Counted from the first letter of the stretch, positions 33,213-41,373 are shown. The stretch is DNA of 64,000 nucleotides from Poriferisodalis sp965208895 (GCF_965208895.1 NZ_OZ242363.1:3534001-3598000); one strand, 5' to 3'. The notes: generated from the letters alone by a model not told the origin. Program-made: numbers and translations.

Positions 33213-34208
33213 CTACTCAAGCGGGAATGGGAGCTGCAACCACCACGGGCGGTCGACGACGTCGATGCGGCTCACCCACTTGACCCACCAGAATCCTCGC
33301 CGACCCGGCGCAACCAGCCGCACCGGGGCGCCGTGGCCGCGGCGCAACGGCTCGCCTCCGTAGCCCACCGCCAAGTACAGGTTGTCGGCGTCGCGAGCGG
33401 GGAACAGTCGGCTGTAGCCGGTCAGCGAGGTGACCTCCAGAGTCGGTGCGTCATTCGACTGCATCAGCTCGGCCAGCGGTACCGCGTCCCACGACTGTCG
33501 GCTCCACCACCCACCGGTGCAGTCGAGGTCGGCCGTCACCGGCGCAGCCTGTTCATGCAGTGTTTCGAGAGGCACCAGCTCGCCGGCGAGCGTCAGTTCC
33601 CAGTCCGAGGCGGTCACCCGGGGCGACGTGTCGTTGAGCCACATAGTCGTCGGCATCTCAGCGGGCTTGAACGAGGCGATCTCGTGCGAACCGGTGAATC
33701 GTCGGTTGTCGCCTACCACGAGCTGCTGGATCCAGTACGCCGTGCCGGCGGCGGCCAGCGCGATGCCGCCGCCGACAAAGGCCCTGCGGTCGAGGTCGGC
33801 CACGGTGGGGCGACCCGGTCGGCTGACGATGTGCCACACCAGCAGCGGGGCGACGAATGCCACCAGCAAGACATGGATCCACAGCGCCGACCAGTAGCCC
33901 ACCCCGTGCCACAGCCCGGTGGCGTGAAGTACCCCGAGCACGACGGTCGCGACGACGAGAGCGCCGAGCAGCATCGACAGCCACCTGGTCGCGCGGCGGC
34001 GCTTCAGCCCGGTGCGCACCGAGCCCCGGAACTTTGCCGGGGCCAGCGCCAGCAGGCTCAAGCCGGCGAGGGCATGGACGACCGTGACCCAGCGGCCCCA
34101 GCCGGTGCCGACTGCCCACGATGCGAGCCCGGTCCCTGCCGCCGCCGTCGCCGCGATTCCCAGCAGCAGGTCCACCCGCCGGGCAGTGAGCCATCTGCCA
34201 CGTCTCAT
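33213..34208 (-). CDS. Membrane-anchored molybdopterin-dependent oxidoreductase (sulfite-oxidase-like), copy 2
   Basis: A 331-residue protein, the same length as and closely similar along its whole length to copy 1 at 12699-13694: same four N-terminal helices, fifth helix after RRAFVGGG, and DLDCTGGWWSRQSWDAVPLA with the molybdenum-ligating cysteine at residue 230. Differences are scattered, mostly synonymous or conservative, so both copies have stayed under selection for some time. The ATG at 34208 gives MRRGRWLTARRVDLLLG. Its stop is 20 bases from the last CRISPR repeat. Confidence 0.78.
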   Translation of the reverse strand: MRRGRWLTARRVDLLLGIAATAAAGTGLASWAVGTGWGRWVTVVHALAGLSLLALAPAKFRGSVRTGLKRRRATRWLSMLLGALVVATVVLGVLHATGLWHGVGYWSALWIHVLLVAFVAPLLVWHIVSRPGRPTVADLDRRAFVGGGIALAAAGTAYWIQQLVVGDNRRFTGSHEIASFKPAEMPTTMWLNDTSPRVTASDWELTLAGELVPLETLHEQAAPVTADLDCTGGWWSRQSWDAVPLAELMQSNDAPTLEVTSLTGYSRLFPARDADNLYLAVGYGGEPLRRGHGAPVRLVAPGRRGFWWVKWVSRIDVVDRPWWLQLPFPLE

Positions 34209-34331
34209 GCCATGGCCCTCACTTCGTCACGATCTTTGTAGTCCTTGGAGGCCGCTCTAAGTTCCGTGCCGACGTGTGCCCGATTGTGAAGAATGTGTCC
34301 AACTCGTAGATTGTTGAGCCGCATTTCACGG

Positions 34332-34961
34332 ATGGGGGTAGGCGTGACATCCCGCACCCAAGACCGCCTAGCTCTCTTTGTTGACTATCAGAACTGCTAC
34401 CGCGGAGCGCGCTCAGCTTTCTTCCGCGACGATGATCCTGCGCCTCGTGGCCAGGTTCGGCCACGCCAGCTCGGCATGCGGCTTGCAGAACGCGGTGATG
34501 CGCGACGCGTGCTTGTCGGCGTGTTCGTCTGCCGAGGCCTCCCGTCATCGAGCCGCGATTCGAAGGGCTTCGGTGCCGCCGAGCGCCAGATCGCCCATTG
34601 GCAGCGAGAGCGTCTGGTGCAGGCTTGGTCGCGGCCATTGAACTATCGGGACCCGTCTCGACCCCAGGAAAAAGGCGTCGATGTGAAGATCGCCGTCGAC
34701 ATGGTGACGATGGCGATGCGCGACGAGTTCGACATCGCAGTCCTGTTTTCTAACGATACGGATTTTGTCCCGGCGATCGAATCCGTGATGAACATCAAGG
34801 GTTCAGACTTGGCCTGCGAAGTAGCCACATGGGTGCCATCCGATGGCAGACGAATCAAACCGATTCGGCTAGCCGGCCGGAAACTCTGGGTCAACCGGCT
34901 CAGTCGAGCGGACTTCAGCCGAGTCGAGGACAACACGGATTACACCCGTCGCCGAAGATGA
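34332..34961 (+). CDS. NYN-domain (PIN-like nuclease fold, LabA/DUF88-type) protein
   Basis: A 209-residue protein. LALFVDYQNCYRGARSAFF has the first acidic position of NYN domains, and GVDVKIAVDMVTMAMRDEF followed by AVLFSNDTDFVPAIESV is the family's diagnostic DxxxxxD...SxDxDF region, so metal-dependent RNA cleavage is plausible. The ATG at 34332 or a GTG at 34344 could start it. It stands alone and is followed 150 bp later by a strong terminator. NYN proteins recur in defence and phage-related islands, which fits the setting; function here is not known. Confidence 0.72.
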   Translation: MGVGVTSRTQDRLALFVDYQNCYRGARSAFFRDDDPAPRGQVRPRQLGMRLAERGDARRVLVGVFVCRGLPSSSRDSKGFGAAERQIAHWQRERLVQAWSRPLNYRDPSRPQEKGVDVKIAVDMVTMAMRDEFDIAVLFSNDTDFVPAIESVMNIKGSDLACEVATWVPSDGRRIKPIRLAGRKLWVNRLSRADFSRVEDNTDYTRRRR

Positions 34962-35114
34962 TGAAGAAGGCGGTAGCACCTTCGCTGAGCCATACCTTCG
35001 TTCATCATGGGCAGCAGCCAAGTAGAGCAATTGCCTAGCACTCGGCGCAATCGCCCGCGACCTCAACACCGTGTCGCAACGAGTTGTGTGGGTGTTACGC
35101 TTTCTGACAATCCT

Positions 35115-35165
35115 CCCCGCCTTTCAGGACGCTTCGTTGCAGACCTGGAATGGCGGGGCTTTTTT
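35115..35165 (+). terminator. Rho-independent terminator with extended stem
   Basis: CCCCGCC (35115-35121) pairs with GGCGGGG (35152-35158), the stem continues inward with TTTCAGG against CCTGGAA (one mismatch), and C then six T follow (35160-35165). Placed to end transcripts from the NYN gene or of an unannotated RNA in 34962-35110. Confidence 0.65.
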
Positions 35166-35183
35166 GCTAAGGGCCCGCCGCGG

Positions 35184-35257
35184 GTCAAGTCGCGCGAACG
35201 ATCCGTGTGATTGCCAAGAGTTACGCATGGTTCCGAGCGCAGACCACGCGACTTGAC
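35184..35257. repeat. 11-bp inverted repeat between the terminator and the oxidoreductase fragment
   Basis: GTCAAGTCGCG (35184-35194) and its exact inverse CGCGACTTGAC (35247-35257) enclose 52 bp. It could be the ends of a very small element or a hairpin. The rest of 34962-35282 holds nothing else I recognise. Confidence 0.4.
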
Positions 35258-35282
35258 TTCTGGCGGACCCTAACGACCGTCT

Positions 35283-35390
35283 ACCAGCGCCCACTGCCCA
35301 CGATGCCAGCCCGGTCCCCGCTGCCACCGTCGCTGCGATGCTCAACAGCAGGTTCACCCGCCGAGCAGTGAGCCGAGTGCCGAGCCTCAT
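35283..35390 (-). pseudogene. 5' fragment of a third molybdopterin oxidoreductase copy
   Basis: On the minus strand from 35390 it reads MRLGTRLTARRVNLLLSIAA, then TVAAGTGLASWAVGAG, matching the first 36 or so residues of the copies at 12699 and 33213, after which similarity stops. Only the first membrane helix remains. Confidence 0.75.
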
Positions 35391-36559
35391 GCCATGTCGA
35401 TCAGCGGATCCTCGCCGGTCAGCAATTCGACCGCACCGATGGCGGTGATGCGTTCGTCGAGGGCGAATCGGTGGGCACCTGCATGGACCACGTAGAGATG
35501 GTCGAGCTCGAGGTCGGCGAGGGCGCTGCGCATCGAGCGCGTCACCCTTGGACGCTCGGTTCGCTTGATCTCGAAACCCAAGGCGCGACCGTTCACCGTC
35601 AGACGGAGGTCGAGCTCGGCACCGCTGTGGGTCGACCAGAATGCCACCGTTGCCCGTGTTGCGCCGTCGAGACGGGCAAGGATCTGCTCCACCACCAGGC
35701 CCTCCCAGCTCGCTCCCAGCGCCCGATGGCGTTCGAGCTCGACGTGGTCGGTGATGCCGAGCAGTCGATGCAGCAAACCGGTGTCGCGGATGTACACCCG
35801 TGGCGACTTCACCTGCCGCTTGCCGACATTGGCGAACCAAGGCGGAAGCTGGCGCACGACCAGCGCATCAGTGAGCGCGTCCAGGTACCGGCGCACAGTG
35901 CTTGCCGAGACGTCGACGGACCGGGCAACTGCGGCGGCGTTCCAGGTCTGGCCGTGATAATGAGCGACCATCGTCCAGAACCGCCGCATGGCAGCCGCCG
36001 GAATGCGGACGCCGAGGTTGGCGAGGTCGCGCTCAAGGAAAGTGGCGATGTAGTCGTCCCGCCAGCGGTTGGAGGCCGCGAGATCCGGTGCCAGGCACGA
36101 GGGCGGTAACCCGCCGCGCAGCCACAGGTCATCAAGCCGGTCGCTGCCGAGGTCGCCAAGGCGGAAGCCTGCCAGCTCGACAAAGCTCACCCGCCCGGCG
36201 AGCGTCTCAGCGCTCAGCCCGGTCAGGTCGGGGGAGGCGCTGCCGAGGACGACGAACCGGCCCGGACGGCGATGCTCGTCCACCAGCACACGCAACGACG
36301 TGAAAAGTTCGGGCATGCGCTGTGCCTCGTCGATCACGATGGTCTCGCCGCGGTCTCGCAAGGCGAGCATCGGCTCAGACAGTCGGGCGCGATCGCGATA
36401 GTCCTCGAGGTCGAAAAACGCCGCAGTCGATGGCTTGATGACACGGCGTACCAGCGTCGACTTGCCTGCTTGGCGCGGCCCTGTCAGCAGAGTCACCGGA
36501 GCGTGCGCAACCGCGGCACGCAGCGCCTGCTCGTCAACTGGCCGCGGCACGAACTCCAT
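35387..36559 (-). CDS. AAA ATPase with C-terminal DUF4143 (AAA_14 family)
   Basis: A 390-residue protein. Walker A GPRQAGKST is near residue 27, Walker B TIVIDEAQRMPELF near 82, and the sensor LGSAS near 115; the C-terminal DUF4143 ends with the restriction-endonuclease-like ELDLRLTVNGRALGFEIKRTE. A winged-helix-like segment, TWNAAAVARSVDVSASTVRR, is in the middle. The cellular role of this family is unknown; it is frequent in genomic islands. The ATG at 36559 has a 9-bp inverted repeat just upstream, suggesting self-regulation. A decayed relative is at 13723-13902. Confidence 0.82.
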   Translation of the reverse strand: MEFVPRPVDEQALRAAVAHAPVTLLTGPRQAGKSTLVRRVIKPSTAAFFDLEDYRDRARLSEPMLALRDRGETIVIDEAQRMPELFTSLRVLVDEHRRPGRFVVLGSASPDLTGLSAETLAGRVSFVELAGFRLGDLGSDRLDDLWLRGGLPPSCLAPDLAASNRWRDDYIATFLERDLANLGVRIPAAAMRRFWTMVAHYHGQTWNAAAVARSVDVSASTVRRYLDALTDALVVRQLPPWFANVGKRQVKSPRVYIRDTGLLHRLLGITDHVELERHRALGASWEGLVVEQILARLDGATRATVAFWSTHSGAELDLRLTVNGRALGFEIKRTERPRVTRSMRSALADLELDHLYVVHAGAHRFALDERITAIGAVELLTGEDPLIDMA

Positions 36560-36569
36560 GCGGGCAAGA

Positions 36570-36612
36570 TTACCTTGAAAAATAGTCACAAGACAACGGA
36601 TTATCAAGGTAA
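36570..36612. promoter_or_regulatory. 9-bp inverted repeat upstream of the ATPase gene
   Basis: TTACCTTGA (36570-36578) and TCAAGGTAA (36604-36612) are exact inverses, 25 bp apart, in an AT-rich stretch that should hold the ATPase promoter. An operator is the likely reading. The following 36613-36810 contains copy B of a short dispersed repeat and nothing else recognised. Confidence 0.5.
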
Positions 36613-36756
36613 ATCGTCGGAGCACGCGGTTTGCGTTGCGTGCTACCGGCCACACCGCGCTTCGGGTGACCTACCTGCAGGACAGAGAGTTGCGTGAGCC
36701 GACGACGTGTCGCCTGACGCTGCTGAGCACCCATGCCGGGCGCCTGCTCGAAGTAC

Positions 36757-36800
36757 TCCAGCGAGGCGTGCCGGACCCTGCCTGAGTTCGGTCGGGAGCG
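36757..36800 (+). repeat. Short dispersed repeat, copy B
   Basis: Matches 11699-11742 (TACTCCAGCG...CCTGAGTTCGGTC) in the same orientation, with a codon-like mismatch pattern. Lies just past the end of the zeta-like toxin gene. Confidence 0.35.
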
Positions 36801-36810
36801 GCGGCGTGGA

Positions 36811-37383
36811 TCAGAGGTTCACAAGTTCCGCTGGCGCCCATGCAGGCCACTTCGGCCGCCGTACGGGCGAGCCGGATCGGTAGGCGGCGATGACCCTGTA
36901 TGGGTTAGTCGCTGATGAGTTGTCGTAGACGATGGTCTCGTCGACGATGCCGGCTGCTTGCGCGACATGGCTCCAGAGCCGTCGGTGGCGGGACCGGATC
37001 TTGTCTTCGGGGACGAAGTGTCCTCCGTTCGCCACGCGGTGCTCGACGCGTGCTACTGCGAGCGCCTCGGAGACGAGGATGACATGGAGCACCACGATGT
37101 AACCGGCCCGCGACGCACGGCGGGGCAATTCGACCCTCGACTCGTGAGAGAACACCGTCTCGGCCACGAACGACGTGTGCTCGGCAAGCAGTTCCGCTCG
37201 CCGCTGCTCGGCAAGACTCGCTGCGTCATACGCATGCGCCGCCTCCGCGCCGGGCCAACGCTGTGCGGCAATGTGGTCGGCGTTGACGAACTCAAGCGTG
37301 GACGGAGCGAGCACGCTGCGTTGGAAGGTGTTCTTGCCGGCGCCGTTCGGGCCAGCGATGACGTGCAGGACCGGTGTGGGCAT
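36811..37383 (-). CDS. Zeta-toxin-like P-loop kinase
   Basis: A 190-residue protein of the zeta toxin/UDP-GlcNAc kinase-like AAA group: MPTPVLHVIAGPNGAGKNTF holds the P-loop, FVNADHIA the base region, FVAETVFSHESRVELPRRA the substrate strand and helix, and RHRRLWSHVAQA the arginine-rich lid. The P-loop reads GAGKNT instead of the usual GAGKST, so the residue after the catalytic lysine is Asn, which may weaken Mg/ATP binding. The ATG at 37383 follows 33 bases after the antitoxin-like gene. Together they form a toxin-antitoxin-like pair. Confidence 0.8.
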   Translation of the reverse strand: MPTPVLHVIAGPNGAGKNTFQRSVLAPSTLEFVNADHIAAQRWPGAEAAHAYDAASLAEQRRAELLAEHTSFVAETVFSHESRVELPRRASRAGYIVVLHVILVSEALAVARVEHRVANGGHFVPEDKIRSRHRRLWSHVAQAAGIVDETIVYDNSSATNPYRVIAAYRSGSPVRRPKWPAWAPAELVNL

Positions 37384-37416
37384 CGAAAGGCGCCCGTGTC
37401 AGCCGAACCGCAATCT

Positions 37417-37767
37417 TCAGGGCTGGTGCCGGATAATCGTGCCCTCGTCGTCCTGCTCGACATAGGACATCCCCGCTGCTTCGAACTCAGCGACGAGATC
37501 GAGGGTGCGTCGGCGCTGCTCGGTTCGCTCGGCCCCTTCGGCCCGAACGATTGCCTGCTCGCGGCTGTTGAGATCGTCGTAGGAGGAATCGCAGGCGAGT
37601 ACCCGCTCGATGTCCCGGAGTGACACGTCGGGTGCCAGCTCGAATTCCTTGCCGATGCGAGCCCAGTGGCTGATCTGCTGTGCTGTGCTGCGACTCATCG
37701 CAGGCGCCACAGCGGCCGCGCACGCGTGGATCTCCTCATCGACCCGGACCGGTGAACTCGTAGCCAT
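37417..37767 (-). CDS. ParD-like antitoxin of the zeta-type pair
   Basis: A 116-residue protein. PVRVDEEIHACAAAVAPAMS, then RSTAQQISHWARIGKEFE is the ParD-like ribbon-helix-helix pattern found beside zeta-like toxins. The C-terminal half (LNSREQAIVRAEGAERTEQR...GMSYVEQDDEGTIIRHQP) would contact the toxin. It precedes the toxin gene by 33 bases on the same strand. Likely binds its own promoter. Confidence 0.75.
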   Translation of the reverse strand: MATSSPVRVDEEIHACAAAVAPAMSRSTAQQISHWARIGKEFELAPDVSLRDIERVLACDSSYDDLNSREQAIVRAEGAERTEQRRRTLDLVAEFEAAGMSYVEQDDEGTIIRHQP

Positions 37768-37959
37768 GCCTCAACCTCACGCACAAGCGTAGCAGACTGC
37801 TACAACCGGTCCCTCGCCCAGACAGCCCAAGACCGACAGATCAGGCAGAGCCCCCGAATGCCAAAGAACTCGGGGACGCCGTTGTGTTCTGAGCAGTTGC
37901 CTGATGCTGCTACGGGCTCGCCGAGATGCGCGGTCTTGACCTGGTTTCAGCCGGACTGC

Positions 37960-38076
37960 TCACGATGCGAGCACGCGCGCGACGGCGTTGATGCGTTCGC
38001 CCGCTGCTCCCATGTTGGCCTTGACCCGTTCGAGCCGGCGGGTAGCGATCGCTTCAGCGAGCCAGTCGGACGTCAC
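37960..38076 (-). pseudogene. Truncated HEPN-like partner of the MNT gene
   Basis: From a GTG at 38076 overlapping the MNT gene by 23 bases it reads MTSDWLAEAIATRRLERVKA, then NMGAAGERINAVARVLAS and a stop, 38 residues. The start resembles HEPN-domain proteins that sit downstream of HTH-nucleotidyltransferase genes, which are normally about 150 residues, so this looks like the first quarter only. I could not find the rest in the next 190 bases (37768-37959), which otherwise show nothing recognisable. Confidence 0.5.
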
Positions 38077-38656
38077 CCTCGACTTCTAGCACTATCGGTG
38101 CCAAGGGCTGCTCTTGAATTTGGGCGACGAACGGTTCCGGCGAAGAGGATCCCCATCTCTCTCGGTCGATCACGATGGGGTTGACCTCCACCCGCAGATC
38201 TTCTGCGACGGCACGGCACGCCGCGCGAACAGCGCGCAACGGCGCTTCGCCAATCACAACGACATCGATGTCGTTCGGAAAGTGGCCCGGCTCGCCGACA
38301 AAGCGGCGTGCCCACGAGCCGTAGACAAACGCGACCTCTACGCCCTCGACGCCACCCAGAGCGTTGCCGAGGCGCCCCAGTACGCCGACAGTCTGGAGCA
38401 GAATGGAGCGAAGCTCCGGTGCCCACGGCAGTTCCCAATTTGGGCGGACGAGCCTGTTGCGGCCCAGCAGTCGGGTTACCAAGAGTCCGTGCTCTTCGAG
38501 TCGGGCTACTTCCCTGCTCGCCGTTGCTTGCGCGACGCGTGCGCGTTCGGCAATCGCTCCGACGGTGAGTTCGTCTCCCGTGCCGGCGAAGAGAACCCCG
38601 AGTATCCGAAGCTGTTGATCGGATCTGAACAGCGGTGCCAGAGCGGGCGCAGACAT
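38054..38656 (-). CDS. Winged-helix plus MNT-type nucleotidyltransferase protein
   Basis: About 200 residues from the ATG at 38656. The N-terminal half is a winged helix (LTVGAIAERARVAQATASRE, VARLEEHGLLVTRLLGRNRL). The C-terminal half is a minimal nucleotidyltransferase: FVYGSWARRFVGEPGHFPND, then IDVVVIG, the GSxxR...DxD motif of MNT antitoxins that modify HEPN toxins. Its start codon lies inside a 22-bp perfect inverted repeat, a likely operator. The HEPN partner directly downstream is cut short, which would leave the nucleotidyltransferase without its target or make the pair inactive. Confidence 0.78.
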   Translation of the reverse strand: MSAPALAPLFRSDQQLRILGVLFAGTGDELTVGAIAERARVAQATASREVARLEEHGLLVTRLLGRNRLVRPNWELPWAPELRSILLQTVGVLGRLGNALGGVEGVEVAFVYGSWARRFVGEPGHFPNDIDVVVIGEAPLRAVRAACRAVAEDLRVEVNPIVIDRERWGSSSPEPFVAQIQEQPLAPIVLEVEGDVRLAR

Positions 38657-38703
38657 ACTCACACTCTTGACAATATCATCGAGAGTGTGAGTATGTCTGC
38701 GCC
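38646..38703. promoter_or_regulatory. 22-bp perfect inverted repeat over the MNT start codon
   Basis: Left arm 38646-38667 (containing CATACTCACACTCT) and right arm 38682-38703 (AGAGTGTGAGTATG) are exact inverses with a 14-bp centre TGACAATATCATCG. The left arm includes the ATG of the MNT gene. The right arm offers a mirror ATG at 38694 opening a 39-residue rightward frame, probably by symmetry only. Most likely a self-regulatory operator. Confidence 0.65.
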
Positions 38704-38783
38704 GAGGGTCCCTGAGCCTGAGCTGAATCTGAAGACAGCGCTTTCGCTAGAGCCCCGATTTCAGGCAGTTCTGGACTCTCGGG

Positions 38784-39791
38784 CTACCCGCCGCCCTCGA
38801 GCGCCGGAATGATCCGCTGGCCATAGGCGTTGAGAGTCTCGTCAGGGGCGTCGTGCATCAAGTAGATGGCGAACTGGTCTACGCCGAGTTCTCGCAGTTC
38901 ACTCAGGCGGGCGATGTGGCGGCTGGCATCACCGAGGACGCAGAACCGGTCGATCACCTCGTCGGGGACGAAGTCGGCATGGACGTTGCCCGCTCTGCCG
39001 TGCTCGGCGTAGTCGTAGCCCCGCCGGCCCTTGATGTAGTCGGTGAGCGCTTGGGGCACCCCGCCGCCGCTGTCGCCGTAGCGCTCGGTGAGGTCGGCCA
39101 CATGGTTGCCGACCATGCCGCCGAACCAGCGGCACTGATCGCGCTGATGGGCCAGGTCGTCGCCCACATACGCGGGCGCGGCCACGCAGATGTAGAGATC
39201 ATCGGGGTCGCGCCCCGCTTCGGCGGCAGCCCGCCGTACTGCAGCAATGGTCCACTCGGCGATCTGCGGGTCGGCGAGCTGCAAGATGAAGCCGTCGGCC
39301 TGCTCGCCGCAGAGTCGCAGCGCACGCGGCCCATACGCGGCCATCCAGATGTCGAGCCTGCCGCCCGACGACCACGGGATCTTCTGCTTGGTGCCGTTGT
39401 ATTCGACCTCGTGGCCCTCGGCCATGCCCTTGATGACCTTCATCGACTCGGCCAGCGTGGCGAGGCTGGCGGGTGCATGACCCAGCACCCTCATGGCCGA
39501 ATCGCCCCGACCGATGCCGCAAACCGTCCGGTTGGCGAACATGTCGTTGAGCGTGGCGAACAGCGAAGCGGTGACCGTCGGGTTGCGAGTGCCCGGATTG
39601 GTGACCATGGGGCCCACGATCATGCGGTTCGTGGCCGACAGCATCTGGCTGTAGATCACGTAGGGCTCTTGCCACAGCACGTGGCTGTCGAACGTCCACC
39701 CGTAGGTGAATCCCATCGTTTCGGCTCGCCTGGCCAAGTCGACCACTCGCCACGCGGGTGGATTTGTCTGAAGAACGATGCCGAAGTCCAT
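38784..39791 (-). CDS. LLM-class (luciferase-like) F420/FMN-dependent oxidoreductase
   Basis: A 335-residue TIM-barrel flavin/F420 oxidoreductase. MDFGIVLQTNPPAWRVVDLA, WTFDSHVLWQEPYVIYSQML, VGPMVTNPGTRNPTVTASLF and VCGIGRGDSAMRVLG are characteristic of the CPS_4043-type F420 family that is often encoded beside dihydropyrimidinase-like genes, as it is here. It may reduce or oxygenate a cyclic amide or pyrimidine-derived substrate; that is inferred from context. The ATG at 39791 is chosen over a longer upstream frame because it matches the family start. Its end is 81 bp from the MNT inverted repeat. Confidence 0.85.
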   Translation of the reverse strand: MDFGIVLQTNPPAWRVVDLARRAETMGFTYGWTFDSHVLWQEPYVIYSQMLSATNRMIVGPMVTNPGTRNPTVTASLFATLNDMFANRTVCGIGRGDSAMRVLGHAPASLATLAESMKVIKGMAEGHEVEYNGTKQKIPWSSGGRLDIWMAAYGPRALRLCGEQADGFILQLADPQIAEWTIAAVRRAAAEAGRDPDDLYICVAAPAYVGDDLAHQRDQCRWFGGMVGNHVADLTERYGDSGGGVPQALTDYIKGRRGYDYAEHGRAGNVHADFVPDEVIDRFCVLGDASRHIARLSELRELGVDQFAIYLMHDAPDETLNAYGQRIIPALEGGG

Positions 39792-39856
39792 GTTCACTGT
39801 CCTGTAGACCGTCCGGCGGGAGCTGCGTGTGGTCGAGCTGGGCCTGGCGTCGTCTC

Positions 39857-41266
39857 CTATTGCAAGTACTGGCACAGACCCCTGCGCAGGTACCGGCCGT
39901 CGCCCGCGCGGCCCAGGTACCGGGCGCCGTCGATGATCTTGCGGCCCCGCGAGAACACCGTGTCGACGTGGCCGGTCACCTCGATCCCCTCGTAGGCGGA
40001 GTGGTCGATGTTCATGTGGTGATCGTCGGCGCTGATGGTCCAACGATGCTCGGGGTCATAGATCACGACGTCGGCGTCCGAGCCGGCCGCGATGATCCCC
40101 TTGCGGGGGTACAGGCCCATCATGCGGGCCGGGGTTGTGGCGCACAGTTCCACCCAGCGAGCGAGCCCGATCTCGCCGGTGACCACGCCCTGGAAGATCA
40201 TGTCCATGCGGTGCTCCACGCCGCCGATGCCATTGGGAATCGCCCGGAAATCGTTGAGCCCCAGCTCCTTTTGCTCCTTCATGCAGAACGGGCAGTGGTC
40301 GGTGGACACGACGGCCAGGTCGTTGGTGCGCAGCCCCTTCCACAGGGCGTCCTGGTGGCCCTCCTCACGAGAGCGGAGCGGTGTCGAGCACACGTAGGCC
40401 GCGCCCTCGAAACCGGGCCGGGCGAGGTGCTCTTCCAGGCTGAAGTGCAGGTACTGCGGGCAGGTCTCGGCGAACACGTTCATGCCGGTGTCGCGCGCCA
40501 GCGCCACCTGCTCGAGGGCCTCGGCGGCCGAGAGGTGAACGATGTACAGCGGCGCTGCACCCACCTTGGCGAGCTGGATGGCCCGATGGGTGGCTTCGGA
40601 CTCGAGTTCCTTGCGCCGCACATAGCCGTGATTGACCGGAGCGGTCTCGCCCCGCTCGAAAGCCTGTGCAGCGAGCACGTCGATGGCCAGGCCGTTCTCG
40701 GCGTGCATCATGATCAGCCCGCCGTTGCCGGCCGCCTGCTGCATGGCCCGCAGGATCAGGCCGTCGTCTGAGTACAGAACGCCCGGGTAGGCCATGAACA
40801 GCTTGAAGCTGGTGACACCCTCGTCGACCAGGGGATCCATCTCGGCCAGCGCGTCGCCATCGACGCCGCCGAGGATCATGTGCATGCCGTAGTCGATGGC
40901 ACAGTTGCCCTCAGCTTCGGCCATGCGCGCGTCGAAGCACGCCCGCACATTCTCGCCGTAGGTCTGGGTGGCGAAATCGACGATGGTCGTGGTGCCGCCC
41001 CAAGCCGCCGCCTGCGTGCCTGTCTCGAAGCTGTCCGAGGCGTAGGTGCCGCCGAAGGGCAGCGACATGTGGGTGTGCACGTCCACCCCGCCGGGCACCA
41101 CCAGGCGCCCGGAGGCGTCGACCACCTCGGCGCCCTGCTCGGCGGCCACGGCGATGTCGCTGCCGGGTTGCAGAACGGCAGCGATCTGCTCACCGTCGAT
41201 GAGCACCTCGGCCGCATCCGCTCCGGTCGAGCTGACAACGGTGCCTCCCTTGATGAGCGTTGTCAT
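39857..41266 (-). CDS. Dihydropyrimidinase/hydantoinase-family cyclic amidohydrolase
   Basis: A 469-residue metal-dependent amidohydrolase that opens cyclic ureides or imides. All metal ligands are visible: HTH in VDVHTHMSLPFGG (about residue 62), the lysine to be carboxylated in SFKLFMAYPG (about 152), His in MMHAENG, His in YIVHLSAAEA and Asp in VVSTDHCPFCMKEQ. The ATG at 41266 gives MTTLIKGGTVVSSTG, the family's start. It is immediately upstream of the LLM oxidoreductase (65 bases) on the same strand, so the two probably act in one pathway. It diverges from the MFS transporter. Confidence 0.88.
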   Translation of the reverse strand: MTTLIKGGTVVSSTGADAAEVLIDGEQIAAVLQPGSDIAVAAEQGAEVVDASGRLVVPGGVDVHTHMSLPFGGTYASDSFETGTQAAAWGGTTTIVDFATQTYGENVRACFDARMAEAEGNCAIDYGMHMILGGVDGDALAEMDPLVDEGVTSFKLFMAYPGVLYSDDGLILRAMQQAAGNGGLIMMHAENGLAIDVLAAQAFERGETAPVNHGYVRRKELESEATHRAIQLAKVGAAPLYIVHLSAAEALEQVALARDTGMNVFAETCPQYLHFSLEEHLARPGFEGAAYVCSTPLRSREEGHQDALWKGLRTNDLAVVSTDHCPFCMKEQKELGLNDFRAIPNGIGGVEHRMDMIFQGVVTGEIGLARWVELCATTPARMMGLYPRKGIIAAGSDADVVIYDPEHRWTISADDHHMNIDHSAYEGIEVTGHVDTVFSRGRKIIDGARYLGRAGDGRYLRRGLCQYLQ

Positions 41267-41373
41267 CTTCACGTCTCCGTGTCGGTGCCCGTGGCGGCGC
41301 CATTGTCGGTCAGCCGAGAGGCTCACCTGCGAGGCGACGGCGAGCAGTCAACTGTAGATCAGCGCCCGTCGGA

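Noticed and set aside
38694..38812. A 39-residue rightward frame starting at the mirror ATG of the 22-bp inverted repeat
   Set aside because: Its start is explained by the palindrome, and it runs into the end of the convergent LLM gene with no motif.
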